Positions 44,961 through 57,889 of a stretch of DNA of 64,000 nt are shown here, in pieces. Position 1 is the first letter of the stretch. Every line of letters begins with the position of its first letter. Position numbers and translations under genes: made by a program. The notes beneath the pieces were generated by a model. The model saw only the letters and a program-made list of their open reading frames with translations, made no database searches and had not been told where the DNA came from. Origin of the DNA: Alopecurus myosuroides (lineage: Eukaryota > Streptophyta > Magnoliopsida > Poales > Poaceae); NCBI GenBank assembly GCA_028641055.1, contig CM054060.1:60611852-60675851 (forward strand). The letters are read 5' to 3'.

Positions 44961-45831
44961 CTATATATACGGACTCCCGAGTCGTTCTCGGTCACACCCT
45001 TTCCAACCCTAGCCGTTTCCGCCGCAATCCCTCATCTGGCACGCGTAGCTCTGGCGAGCGATTCAATAGCCACCTCGTCGTCTCCCTCCCCTCCGCCGTT
45101 CTCTTTCCGCTATGGAGCCCAACGGCAACCTCTTCACATTTCCCCCTTCCCTCCCCACACCACCTCCGTCGAGCGAGGTCGTTCCTCGCGTCGACTAGCA
45201 TGGCCTCGTCCATGGAGGCAACAGCGTGGTCCGTCCGCCGCTCTGGCAAAGCCCCTGGACCCGCTCGCGGCCGAAGTTGTCCCCCGCGGTCACGTGCGGC
45301 AGTGTTTTGGACCCTCATGAGGACGGCAACTCCGGCGACGAGTCTCTAGAGGAGCAGGGCCATATGGATACAGGGGAGGACCTCCTCCAATTCGGGATCT
45401 AGAGGAGCCTCCGCCACGAGCGGAGGCAGGCGACTCAGCGCCTCCGCTACCAGCGGCACATCGACGACTTCAACGAGCGCCAGCTGCAGCGCACCCTCCC
45501 TGCCACTACTATAGAAAAGGTTATAGGAGGCGCATTTTATTTGCATGCGAGGCGCATATAGAATGCGCCTCCAGCGCCAAGCCTCGCGTATATGGTTTTG
45601 CGAGGCACATCTAATATGCGCCTCCTATACCTGCGTATATAGTAGTGTGGGAAGGACGAGCTGCAACAGACGAAGCAGGAGTGGGACGCCATTGCAGCAT
45701 GCAATATGCTCCATCCTCCAGCTACGAGTCCTCCCTCGACCACGACGACTCCAGCTCCGACTGAAGACGAGGCGGCTGAGGGAGAAGAACAAACCCCGAC
45801 GAAGAGACGACGCCGAGTATTTTGGCCCTAG
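44961..45831 (+). pseudogene. Degenerate captured gene inside the Harbinger-like element
   Basis: A TATA box (CTATATATAC, 44961-44970) precedes a leader and possible starts at 45113 and 45200. The coding stretch is broken. One frame reads HEDGNSGDESLEEQGHMDTG and, after a stop, RQATQRLRYQRHIDDFNERQ. It is interrupted by a 144-bp MITE and resumes as KDELQQTKQEWDAIAACNML, ending with a basic KRRRRVFWP and a TAG at 45829. The alternating Glu/Gln/Arg-rich stretch suggests a coiled coil. I recognise no domain. It is probably a host gene fragment carried by the transposon. Confidence 0.55.
45504..45647. mobile_element. CACTA-type MITE inside the captured gene
   Basis: The ends CACTACTATAGAAAAGG and TATATAGTAGTG are inverted, and the arms share TATAGGAGGCGCAT over the next 30 bases. 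Internal copies of GAGGCGCATATAGAATGCGC make further hairpins. The flanks TGC and TGG match at two of three positions, so the target duplication is imperfect. The insertion separates two halves of a reading frame. Confidence 0.75.
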
Positions 45832-46096
45832 TGTACTGTATGGTGCGGCATGAACCCTAGTTCGTCGCCGCTTATTAATTATGTTTAATTAAAATCGTAT
45901 GTGTTTGAGTTCCGCGTGCAATTGCAAATGTTCGTCTGTATCTATTCCCGCCAAAATTATGATTTACCATTCTTCAGTTTTCGTTTACGGATTCTTCTAC
46001 GCTCCCCTCTACTATGAAACCCGAAAAACAGAGAAAACACGAACTGAAAACCGCGTTTTCAGTTCGCGTTTGCGGGTTCTGCTAGAGTTTCTTTAA

Positions 46097-46485
46097 ATGC
46101 CTATTACATAAGTACAAGCCAGATTTACAATTTTTAGTCCTGAGGATGGGAACAACATAATTTCTGGCCCGAGGTATGCATTTTTTTTTCAAAGTGAGGA
46201 GTGACGTTCCAACCTCTGCATCGAAATGAGGAACATAGCCGCAATTAATCACTTATACTACAACACAGGAAACAAAAATAGCTACTTCTCATCTCTTAAT
46301 CTAAACATCGTTGTACGTACGGCAGGAGCACGTAAAATATCGCACGTGCGCAAGCTGTAAATTAAAGCAGCACCATGGTGCGTGCCAGTGCTAGTGTTGT
46401 TCTCCGGTATAAACGAGCTATCGCATGTCAAGTGTCGTCTTAAATAAAAAACTGTTGTTCTCCTGTTTGATTTATTGGAATTTCA
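46097..46485. other. Intergenic, no feature seen
   Basis: No coding frame or repeat boundary is recognisable. Confidence 0.5.
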
Positions 46486-46487
46486 TA

Positions 46488-46695
46488 CTCCTTCCGTCCT
46501 GGTGTATAGGGCACATATAGTAATTCTCTAGGCCCTAGGTAGTCATTCATTGAGTTCTAAACATTACATGCATTGGTGGAGAGGGGTGGAGAGAGCCAAC
46601 TACCCACTAATTAGAATAGAATTAATGCAGAATATGCCTAATAGATAGGACTGCATGTTTTTGATATTGTGCCCTATACACCAGGACGGAGTGAG
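46488..46695. mobile_element. Stowaway-like MITE
   Basis: Inverted ends CTCCTTCCGTCCTGGTGTAT and its complement (ATACACCAGGACGGAGTGAG) span 208 bp. TA precedes the left end and AT follows the right end, so the expected TA duplication is kept on one side only. Confidence 0.85.
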
Positions 46696-47779
46696 ATTTC
46701 TATATGTGCCTAGAGAATTTCTATATGGAGCAACTGCACATATAGTAGTTCACAGTAGGAATTTCGGATGACTTCAGTTTTCAGTTCTTTTATAAATCCT
46801 GTTATACTTGTAAGATTAGAAAAAAGAGATTTTCTTTCCTAATGATCTAATTTTATCCAGTTACATGAAAAAAATCACTTGAAGCTACCAAATGGTTGTA
46901 ATCAAATAACATGTTCATTTTTTTGAACACATGTCATCAATCCCGATTTTCGGCTGTGATCTATCGGATCTCCAGAGTCGTCATAATTAGATATTCCATT
47001 TGTTTTGTTCTTCTGAACCACAAGTCCACAACGGCCGGTAGGCTTGAGGTGCCCGATCCTGCCTGGACGCGGCCGTGGTCTGAATCTTTGACTCTGCTCG
47101 CTCGATCTGTGATATGAATATGATGCCATTGATCGTGGGACGATGTAAAATAGCCATGCACGCATGCACAACTTTCACCGGCCAAAGACTTGTGCAATCC
47201 CATGCACAGTTCTACTGCTATATCAGTCCGGCCGTACGTACGAGTAGCGGACACGTACACACGTGAGTGCGCCTACTTCCCCATCGATATCATTCATAGC
47301 TAACGGCCCGGCGGGAAGGCCGGAACGGAACAGCTGCGAAGTTGCTCCATCGAGATATACATACTGTGATGAATCCAATCAAAATTTCAAAATGGAACGA
47401 TTCCGTTATGAGAAAGGATCTCGAAAAGGAGTGCAATTAATTAATCTGCCAGATATGATATTCTAATTCTGGCGACAGTTTTGTGCAAGGGATAGTGTCT
47501 CATCTGCTGCCTGCCATTTTTAGTATATCTAGACTGGCTAGCCAGAGAAGCTAGGCAACTTGCCCATCTCTACTTGTGATCGCGAGTTCCTTGCACTCAA
47601 AGTACTCCATTTTTAGGAGCAGCTTGTTGCAAAGCAAGCTGTGAAGCATGCTGTATCCTTTATTTTTTCAACTTCAGCAAAGAGCTAGTCACGCGTGCAG
47701 CCAACACACAACTTCTACCTGCCAGCTGACTGCTGATACAACTTCGCTTTGGATTGATCGCGACTTGTGTACTTATGTA
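46696..47779. other. Intergenic, no gene recognised
   Basis: Short frames on both strands near 46900-47260 overlap each other and show no homology that I recognise. No repeat boundaries are seen. Confidence 0.5.
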
Positions 47780-47781
47780 TA

Positions 47782-47892
47782 CTCCTTCCATTTTAAAATA
47801 ATCGTCATTTGAATGGATGTATCTAAATTTATTTAAGTACTACATACATCAATTTTAGCCTAATTCTATGACACTTACTTTAAAACGGAGTG
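47782..47892. mobile_element. Stowaway-like MITE, degenerate
   Basis: CTCCTTCCATTTTAAAATAA at the left pairs with TTACTTTAAAACGGAGTG at the right, over about 111 bp, with TA to the left. The interior TGGATGTATCTAAATTT matches the common Triticeae Stowaway pattern. Confidence 0.8.
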
Positions 47893-48225
47893 ACTACATA
47901 AACTCTTTTGTTTACCGATTTTGCTATTAATTAGGACAGCTTGGATTTTCTCGTGTCTAAGCCAATATATTTCCGGAAAGCACAACTTGCTCTTTAGAAA
48001 AGGTACAACCGAATGAAAGATTCACTTTTTTTTTTTGAAAAGGGGAGCACGGGCCTTTGTATCGATCGATTGATTCATAATTTGATATGACCATATTATT
48101 TCACTATTCAAGTTTATTCACAAAGGATTACTAAAAGAAGCTAATAACCTGAAGCGTCATGCTATCTTGTTATCAAGCCGGCAGACACATCAATTGTATA
48201 AATCCTATTTAAATGGATGCACCGG
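47893..48225. other. Intergenic, no feature seen
   Basis: Includes a poly-T run at about 48025. No gene is apparent. Confidence 0.5.
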
Positions 48226-48384
48226 GTATCCATATCAAAATGTAAGATGTTTTAGCTGTTTTTATATCATATGTATCTAGACATATTTTAGTGTAAGTTT
48301 CACATGAATCTTGCACTAAAACATGTCTAGATACATACAGAATAAAAAAATGCTAAAACATGTTACATTTTGATACATAGGGAG
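48226..48384. mobile_element. Degenerate Stowaway-like MITE
   Basis: The right end TACATTTTGATACATAGGGAG pattern and the left CCATATCAAAATGTAAGATG pair as inverted repeats. Inner arms TGTATCTAGACATATTTTAG and CTAAAACATGTCTAGATACA also pair. TA follows the right end. The left terminus has lost its outermost bases. Confidence 0.75.
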
Positions 48385-48387
48385 TAG

Positions 48388-48506
48388 TAGCTAATTATGG
48401 GAGATCTGCCCGAGCTAGCCACCTGTTGTCTTTGTCGTGCACCCAAATGCATTTCAAAATCCTCAATCCATGCATGTCTTCGATTTGTTGGAGAATGAAG
48501 TATCTC
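48388..48506 (+). repeat. Direct repeat, copy 1
   Basis: About 119 bp starting TAGCTAATTATGGGAGATCT recur at 49003-49117 with roughly 90 percent identity and a 4-bp length difference. Copy 1 abuts the MITE ending at 48384. Intervening sequence (48507-49002) shows no gene. Confidence 0.85.
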
Positions 48507-49002
48507 AAAGTCAACATAATGGTTTGATCAGTACATGGATGACCACCAATATGTAATTCTTAAACATGTTTGGAGCACGTATGCAAGGTCGAAGGGGCAA
48601 CTTATCGACCCCTCCAAATGTTCATCTAGTTCATCGTGATGGCTATCAGCCAAAAGGACACATGCACAATATTAGGGAGGTTATTGGTGTATGTCAATAA
48701 AATTCCGATCCTTATTACATAGGGTTGTCGGTGGTTCCTCGTTGAAGAAAGGACAAGGGTTGATTTAGATCCCCATAAGCAAAGGTCAGTAAGTTCTGGA
48801 CTACTAGGAAACACTAACTATCTTGGAGAGGAAAGGTCATTTTGATCAATGCAATGGCACAAGCCGTGACCAAAGCTTAGTCAAGGAGTTCCCTCAACGA
48901 GGGCAACGCAAGATTGTGCTCAAGAAAGTTAGCTAGTCTTGTTCTTCTCTTTGAGAGCTGGAAAGTTAGTTAAGAGTGATCAAAATAAAGCTGCTAATGG
49001 TT

Positions 49003-49117
49003 TAGCTAATTATGGGAGATCTGGCCGAGGTAGCCACTTGTTGTCTTTGCCGTGCACCCAAATGCATTTAAAAATCCTCAATCCATGTCTTCGATTTGTT
49101 GGAGTATGAAGTGGCTC
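49003..49117 (+). repeat. Direct repeat, copy 2
   Basis: Second copy of the block at 48388-48506, in the same orientation. The sequence after it diverges completely from the sequence after copy 1. Confidence 0.85.
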
Positions 49118-50190
49118 TTGATGTTAAAATCTTCTTCAATTCAATTACGGAGTGAATTACTAACTGAATAAGTCGACAATAACCCTATCCATGAGCAATT
49201 AAATATGGATCTTTATACCCAAACAGATAAGTATTAAAACTCCGAGTATGCATGTATTCCTCCCCAAGCTAGCTAAGCTTTTCATTTGGTTCTCGGCAGT
49301 GGGCACGTTCAGTTGTTCGGGCCAGCCTAAAACTGGGTCGACAAAAGCAGCTCCACTACCGTCTACCGGTCCTGCATTCATGTCAAAATTCAGCAAGTGC
49401 ACGCTGTCAACAGGAGACGGGTTTTCGGGTGGGCAATGCCATGGATCCTAGTGACAAAGAGAGGCCCGAACTTTTACCCGGCCGGCCCCTACTCTTGACG
49501 GAGAGGTGACACGAATAGGGGTTCGATCTGGACCGGGGTCTGGATCATACAGATGTATATAGGACTAGCTTGGTGCTCCTGTTCTCACTTTAAGTCCATC
49601 GGCTACACAGGAGTCAAGAAAATCATAAGTGCACCACATACTGTACCGATTGCATGCTGAGTAGGACGGTCACCGATCAGGTAAACCTCGGAAGTTACCA
49701 CTTATCAACCGATCGATATGTCTCCCCGGCCAGCAGTGATGTTGTTTACGATTGCTGACAGCAAAACCGCACTATCTGTGGCAGGGTCAGGTGTACTACG
49801 CCTCATATTGTCATTATCAAGCCATAAAGTAAGGGACAACTCGATCCGTACGCCATAGGGTCAGGTTTATAGAATACAGGCGGACGTAGACTATCAGTCT
49901 ATCATGTTGTACTAGTAGTATACTGATTGGTCTCCATCAGGCATATATCAGCAGGAAGCAATATTCTTTCTTGCAGAGAACCCCATAGTTAGTTTAGTGT
50001 GGCCGTGGCAACCTACACGAACTTGCGGCGCGCACACTGATGGCTTATCCAATTAGTTGCACGAACGTCCAGACTGCTTTTCCCTATTCCATTTGAGCCA
50101 ATTAATCTTTCTGGACGTAATCTCGTATGTAGCAGCTAAGTCATCCATATGGCTCATATTCCAGTTGAGTGCTGCTGGCCTCTTCCCGCC
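49118..50190 (+). other. Upstream region of the ACO gene
   Basis: About 1 kb without coding frames of note. It probably contains ACO regulatory sequence, but I cannot point to a specific element with confidence beyond the TATA box. Confidence 0.4.
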
Positions 50191-50197
50191 TATAAAT
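50191..50197 (+). promoter_or_regulatory. TATA box of the ACO gene
   Basis: TATAAAT in the context CCGCCTATAAATTGGGG, about 124 bases upstream of the start codon. Transcription would start near 50220-50225, giving a 5' leader of about 90 bases. Confidence 0.8.
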
Positions 50198-50314
50198 TGG
50201 GGCTCGACATAGGCTTCAGAGCGCACACTCACACTCGACGGCTTAAGCTACTCAGCAGCTAGCAGCACCAAACACGCACATTCAGTTAACGAGAGGGACA
50301 GAGATCAGAGTGAG

Positions 50315-52075
<1,761 letters not shown>

Positions 52076-52440
52076 TTACCGGACAATCGTGCCAGGATCT
52101 AGATAAAAAAATATTTTGAGACGTGGTGTCTGGTGTGGTGTGTACCGTAGATATTAATTTTGTGTGTATGTACTGTTTTCGCTCGGAAGTATCACCCTAT
52201 GTCCATGCCGTAGTGTTGGCGTGTGTTAAGGCATGCACAGTGGTACCTACTACAGTGTGTTAGGTGAAGCAATGCAGTAACCGTGTGTACTAAAGAACAC
52301 CTACTGTACCAGTCCAGTAAAGCTACACCTCGCCGGGGCATGCGCGTTGAAACTTTGTCTCTTGCGTGTAGTTTGGTAGGATGCATCGAAGAACAGAGTT
52401 TCAAATTACAGTTCGTTTTATAACATGCAGTTTCTAATTC
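52076..52440 (+). other. 3' untranslated region of ACO (approximate)
   Basis: The transcribed 3' end is expected in this stretch, but no unambiguous polyadenylation signal can be assigned. AATAAA-like motifs are weak (AAAAAATA near 52107). Confidence 0.4.
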
Positions 52441-52799
52441 TGGCTATGTACATGTGAAAGCAAGTTATTTGGTTCTCTTCTATGATACACTCCCAAATGA
52501 CCCACTCGTCCCTTCCAAAATTGGTGAGATTAACAACATACACACAAAACACACAAGCAGCAAAGAAATCAACAATAGTAAAACATCACAACTAAGAGCA
52601 GACTACTTAATTAAAGGCAAGCATAGTAGTATACTTACACCGGAGGAAGAGACCCCTGACACAAAAGTAATGGGGTTTAACCTAAACCCAACTAGGATCA
52701 GAGTTCATAAGGTGCAATCCATACACCTGGTTAATACTAATGCCAAGAGAACACACCCCTTGTAGCAAAACAAGTAGGGACACCATATAAAGAGCTCTA
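52441..52799. other. Intergenic between ACO and LINE
   Basis: A/C-rich sequence with no recognised feature. The 5' start of the following LINE could lie in here. Confidence 0.4.
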
Positions 52800-52839
52800 C
52801 AACCAACCACTTAAGGTTCTTTGGCCGTGACAGAACCTG

Positions 52840-54063
52840 ATGATGGCCCGCGTCTGCGTCCTCCTCTCCGGGGGTAAGAGGTTCCGCAATCAATTGAAGT
52901 TGATACTCTTCCCGGTGGATATCTCGGTGGTTCCGGTTGAGCCTACGCTGGAGCCTAGTCCGGACCGCTCGCCGGACAATCATCAGTGGAATGACGGTGA
53001 TAGTGGACATAATGGGCGCCCAAGCGATTGGGACGGCAACGAGGGTTTTGAGAGTGCTCCCCCGCCGCCGCCGCCTCCTCGGGGTCCCATGTTTGGCGGG
53101 GCATCTCGTGGTTCCCGTAGGATGCCTGGGCCGCCTACCCGGCTTGGTGATGGCATTGGCTTGATTGTTGTGGGTTCTGTTGCGCCCTCCCTGGTGAGGA
53201 ACTCTCCCTCGACTTCGGCCTCACCTGGGCATTGGGTTCCCCGGCGTTCGGTCTCGCCCTATGTCCCTGTGGATCCTTTGAAGGGGCTGGGGAGTGGGAT
53301 TGCGGTGGATGGGGCGCCATCGGCGCCGATCGTGGAGTTGCCGTGCTCATCCTCGTCTGTCAGGCCGTTGGCCAGTACTGTTGTGTTGTTGCGGAGTCCC
53401 GTGCCTGTGCGGTTGCCTGGGTCGGAGGCGTGGATATCCCATGGCCTACTCTATATGGATGACCGGGTGGTGGGGAGTGCTAGTTTGGTCTCCCAGGTGG
53501 CTTCTCTGTCTCGACGGGAGGACTCGCCATTGGACTTCCGTGACAGACGGTTGGACCGCTGGGACAGTCCGGTGTGTGGGCAAGTGGCTGTGTGCGTTGA
53601 TGTTGCTTGCTCGTCGTGCTCTGTGCCTGGGTCGGAGGGCGCCATGTTAGTTGGAGTGGGCGCGGTGACCGTGCAGGCTGCCCTGGAGCCTATCCTGGAC
53701 TCCTCGCTGGATGCACGGGTATCGTGCCTCCTTGGCGAGGTTGAGGCGGTGGTTGCCACTCTAGTGTTGTCCATCTAGTCTCGCACACGTCGGGCTGGGC
53801 CGAATGCTCTTTCCCCAAACTTCAAGCCCCGGCGGAGTGGACGCCTTGCTCTGGATCGTCGGGCGGGGTCTTCGGCTCTGCGGAAAGCGCATGGTAATCT
53901 CAGGCGCAAGATGGGGATCAAGGATGATGTGGGCTGCTTCAGTGATGCGGAGTTGAAGTCATATCTGCAGGCCTTCGACAACACCCTATCCAATGGGGAT
54001 GTGGGTGCGTTGGCACTCCTGTTTGGCTTACAGGACTTGCAGGTGGAGGGAGAGGCTGCCTAG
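52840..54063 (+). pseudogene. LINE ORF1 C-terminal part
   Basis: The frame is open to a TAG at 53776-53778 and then continues in frame to a TAG at 54061-54063. The first part is rich in Pro, Ser and Gly ([20 protein letters not shown]). The second part ends in the pattern usual for grass LINE ORF1: FKPRRSGRLALDRRAG, then KAHGNLRRKMGI and a short C-terminal tail. The N-terminal nucleic-acid-binding domain is missing or unrecognisable. ORF1 proteins of LINEs package the RNA. ORF2 follows about 60 bases downstream, as expected. Confidence 0.65.
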
Positions 54064-54099
54064 GCATGTTCCCATGTTAAGTTGTAGGCCTTTCCAATG

Positions 54100-56313
54100 G
54101 CAGACTTCCTTTCGGATTTTTTTCTTGTGAAATGTTCGTGGACTTAACTGACCGGCTCGTAGAGATCTTGTTCGGGAGTTCGTCGCGGACTCGAGAGCAG
54201 TCCTAGTGGCTCTATCCGAATCTAAATTAGTCTGTAAAATCCTTTGATATTATGCAGATCCTTGGCCCCCGCTTCGACGGGTTTGATTATTTGCCGGCGT
54301 CCGGGTCTTGTGGGGGTATTATTGTGGCTTTGAAATCCTCGAGGTTGTCGGCCTCTTTCTTTTCTCTCACCGCCAATACTATCACTCTTGAGATATCGCC
54401 GGCGGTGGGCGACAAGTGGTGGTTCACTTCGGTCTATGGCCCCTCAGTGGAGGGTGAGAGAGAGGCGTTCTTGGAGGAGCTTCGGGTATTGCCGTGGGGT
54501 GCCCCGGGCCATGGGCTTTGGTGGGGGACTTCAACCCAATCCTCGACGCGGCCGACAAGAATCAGGGTCGTATTAACCGTAGACTGATGGGTAAATTCAT
54601 GGATACCATAAATGCGCTCAGGCTGAAGGAGGCTCCGTTGGTGGGAAGGTCGTTCACGTGGAGTAATGAACACAATGTGCCTACTCTGGCTCGCCTTGAC
54701 AGATGGTTTTCCTCTGTTGATTGGGAGTTGGCATTCCCCGACAATCTTCTTTCGGGGCTGTCTTCTTCGATCTCCGACCACGCCCCGCTATTGATGGAGA
54801 CGGCGTGCAGCATTACCTCTAAGCGGAGGTTTCAGTTTGAGTCTTTCTAGACGACACTCCCGAAGTTCCAGGTGGAGGTGGCGCGCTTGTGGAAGCTCGA
54901 GGAGGTGGCCCATCCCTCCTCAAGTCGGATTAGCGCCCTTGTGGATTTGGACCGATGCCTTAGGGCGGTGGCTACGGGGTTGAAGCGTTGGGCTGAGAAG
55001 TCTGTGGGTAATATCAAGATGCAGTTCTTGATGGCCCATGAGGTTATCCTCCGCGTCGAGGTTGCCTAGGAGGCGAGGCTGCTTTCTCCGGCTGAGAGGG
55101 TCCTTAGCTGAAGTTGAAATGCCTTGGGCTAGCGTCCCTGGAGCGGACGATTGCATGTTCCCGCTCTAGGCTATTGTGGATGAAGGAAGGTGACGCTAAC
55201 ACGGCGTTCTTCCACATTCATGCCTCTCACAGGCGCAAGAGGAATGCCATTCGCCGGCCACGTGGGACCTTGTCCGTTACGGCGGAACAAGGGGAGATGT
55301 TGGAGTTGTCCTTTGACTTCTTCGCTGGGCATCTTGGTGCGGCGGATGTTTGTCCTAGGTCGATAGACTTGGGATGCTTGGGCCTTTCTCTCTTTACTTG
55401 GCTGGCCTGGAAGTGTTGTCGGCGTGTGAGGAAGTGTGGGACGTCATTAAGCGGATGCCTGCGGATAAAGCTCCTGGCCCTGACGGATTCTCCATTAAAT
55501 TCTACCAGAATTGCTGGGACATCATCAAGAGGGAGGTGGTGGAGGCGCTGAACTTCCTCTACTATCATCGTGATCGTGGATTCCATATGCTCAACTAGGC
55601 GTTTACTGTGCTCATCCCTAAGGTGGACGATGCGGTGGAGCTCAAGGACTTCCGTCCCATAAGCTTGGTGCACAGCTTTGGGAAGATTTTCTCTAAGCTT
55701 CTGGCCTCGCTCCTAAGCTTGTGGATGTCCAAGATGGTGGCGGTTAACCAAAGCGCCTTCATTAAAGGTAGATCTATTTTGGATAACTACATGCAGGTCC
55801 TCAGCGCTATTAGAACTCTCCACCATAAGCGCTCCTCGGCTATCTTCCTCAAGATGGACCTTGCGAGGGCTTTTGATTCAGTCTCTTGGCCTTTTATCCT
55901 GGAAGTTCTTCGCGCCCGGTGATTTGGCGAGAAATGGTGTAAGTGGATTGTGGCGATCCTCTCGGATTCTATTTCCAAGGGTCTTATCAATGGGCATCCT
56001 ACTGAGAGGATTTGGCATCAACGTGGACTTCAGCAGGGAGACCCGTTGTCTCCCCTCCTCTTTGTTATTGTGTTGGATCTGCTGGCTGCACTATTCCACG
56101 TGGCCGAGGAGAGACTTCTATTCCAGCCACTACGTCCTTTTGGTATCAAGTTTAGCCTTTCGCTCTTCGCGGATGACGTTGCTTTGGTTATCAAGCCGTG
56201 CACTATGGGGATCGAGTTGACCAAGGGATTCTTTGATCTATTTGGGGATGCTTCGGGACTTCGAGCAAACTATGCCAAGTTCTTGACGTCATTGATAAGG
56301 TGTGACACGCTTT
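54100..56313 (+). pseudogene. LINE ORF2: endonuclease and reverse transcriptase, decayed and truncated
   Basis: The AP-type endonuclease is recognisable from about 54125 (VRGLN, SESKL) through FTSVYGPSVEGERE, VGDFNPILDAADKNQGR (54507-54557) and SSSISDHAPLLMET. The RT begins with RSRLLWMKEGDANTAFFHIH and MPADKAPGPDGFSIKFYQNC, then LIPKVDDAVELKDFRPISLV, ILDNYMQVLSAI, KMDLARAFDSVSW, LQQGDPLSPLLFVI and the catalytic FADDVALV at about 56166. In-frame stops occur at 54848, 55067, 55596 and 55920, and there are frameshifts. The element is cut off by the Gypsy LTR near 56314, so the RT C-terminus and zinc-binding domain are absent. Confidence 0.9.
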
Positions 56314-57186
56314 GTCGTGGTGGTGTCACGGCAGATGCCATAGGATGGCTAAAGATGTGGGAACGATGGACGCTGGAGGTGCTCGGGGAGGGATCACGCG
56401 ACGAGTAGCCGCGTGAAGTAAGAACTAAACACTGCAAACAACACGATCTACCCAGGTTCAGGGCCCTCGTGAGGAGGTAAAACCCCTACTCCTGCCTTTT
56501 TCTATGTATTCTGGTGTCTCACCGAGTAGCCACAGTACAATGTTCTTGCTACCGAGTAGCCACTCTTCTCTCTTTGTGATGAACTAGGTCAAGAATCTAG
56601 GGTTTCCTGTGTCCAGCATGCGATCCCTCGCGCAGGAGGCGGCGGGGCACCTTATATACACGGTGCCCAGCCGGATACGTCCAAACACGGACAAGTGTCG
56701 ACATAGTGTGCACATCGTCCTTCTTCCGAGTTCCCGCTGACAGGTTTGGTTCCTAATCTTGGCTGCATCCGGAAAGTCGTTGGGCAAAACCAAGGGGACA
56801 GTCTGGTATCACTGTGCCAAACACAAAGTAGGGCCCCCTTATCCTGCGACCGCCTGCTTCCACACTGTCGCTGTCAGGCAGGCCGGTCCCAGATGAACAG
56901 TGGTTCGAACAGTGCCAAGTACGGACCCAGGATACGCGGGATCCTGTGTCAGAACGGCTCCTTTGACTTCTGGCCCGAGTAGGTTCCCGCCAGTTTTACT
57001 CGGGCCAACTCTTCTACTCGAATGGATAGAACTTGATTGATTCCTTCTTCTGGTCATCTTTCCGTAAGACCGAGTAGCAGTCGACCGGGTAGCAATTACC
57101 GGGTAGGCGGCTACTCGACCAAACTTCTCTTTTGACCTTTGCCTTTACCGCTTGCCTTTACCCTACTCGGGGGTAGCCCCCCGACA
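56314..57186 (-). repeat. 3' LTR of the rightmost Gypsy, minus strand
   Basis: On the minus strand it begins TGTCGGGGGGCTACCCCCG at 57186 and ends near CCGTGACA at 56325 or, if the following CACCACGACA is included, 56314. A TATA box (TGTATATAAG) lies at 56651-56660 on the minus strand. A purine-rich stretch TTCGGGGACTGC immediately precedes the LTR start and would be the polypurine tract. The sequence abounds in the CCGAGTAG motif. It interrupts the LINE ORF2. Confidence 0.75.
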
Positions 57187-57889
57187 GCAGTCCCCGAAGC
57201 TGGTAGAGTCTTGCGAACTCGTTCATTAGGCTCTGCCAGCTTAAAACCAATCTTTGCAACACCGCCCTTGAACCTCAAGATGCCGAGTAAAACCCTCGAG
57301 TAGTACTTTGGAAAGTACCCTGGGTCTCCTTTCTTCCGAATAGGGCTAGTCTCCTTCTCTGCGTCCGAGTAAAAGGACTTAGAGAATTTCTCAAGCGGAG
57401 TCTCTGCAGCGCAGAGCACAATCCAGCCTTCCGTGCTGCAACTGGACACGTGTCAAGCATCCGCGACCCCGACGTCTCACTGCCCAGGACACGACGTGCC
57501 ACGCGCCCAGTTTTCACGGAGCGGGCCCACCGGCTCGTCATGTCCCATCAAGCGCAGTAATAGCCCACGATCTGGTCGTGGGATCCCTTGTGGCCGTTAC
57601 GCGCGCGTTCCGCGCTTGTGTGCGTTTCTATCCGGCCACAGACCCCACCACACGAGAGTTATGGCCACGATCGATCCAACTACCCCGATGGTAACGGTAA
57701 TCTGAGGAGAGGATATAAATACCCCCATCGGTAACTTCCTCTTCTCCTTCCTCCGTACTTTCCTCTTTCGCCTCTCTGTTTCTTCGCCGCCGCCGAGCTC
57801 TCCGCCGCCGCGCAACTCTTTGCGCCGCCGCGGATTCATTCTCTCCACCAGATTCTTCCAAACTTTCCACCACTTTCTCACTCGCTGCC
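57187..57889 (+). promoter_or_regulatory. Promoter and leader of the antisense accessory gene
   Basis: TATAAAT at 57714-57720 in the context GGATATAAATACCCCC is followed by a CT-rich leader (57730-57880) up to the ATG at 57890. The rest of the 700 bases between LTR and ATG has no coding frame that I trust. Confidence 0.65.

Larger units (their letters stand above)
43950..46093. mobile_element. PIF/Harbinger-like non-autonomous transposon
   Basis: The left end GAGCAATTCTAGCAGAACCC and right end GGGTTCTGCTAGAGTTTCTT are imperfect inverted repeats. They are flanked by TAA on both sides (43947-43949, 46094-46096), the 3-bp T-W-A duplication expected of PIF/Harbinger. The interior has an A/T-rich zone with many GAAC/GTTC steps (44330-44640) and a gene-like GC-rich zone (44780-45840). 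There is no transposase. The terminal repeat is imperfect, so the assignment is good but not certain. Confidence 0.72.

Noticed and set aside
46902..47260. Overlapping short frames on both strands
   Set aside because: No homology, splice signals or promoter; more likely chance frames in intergenic DNA.
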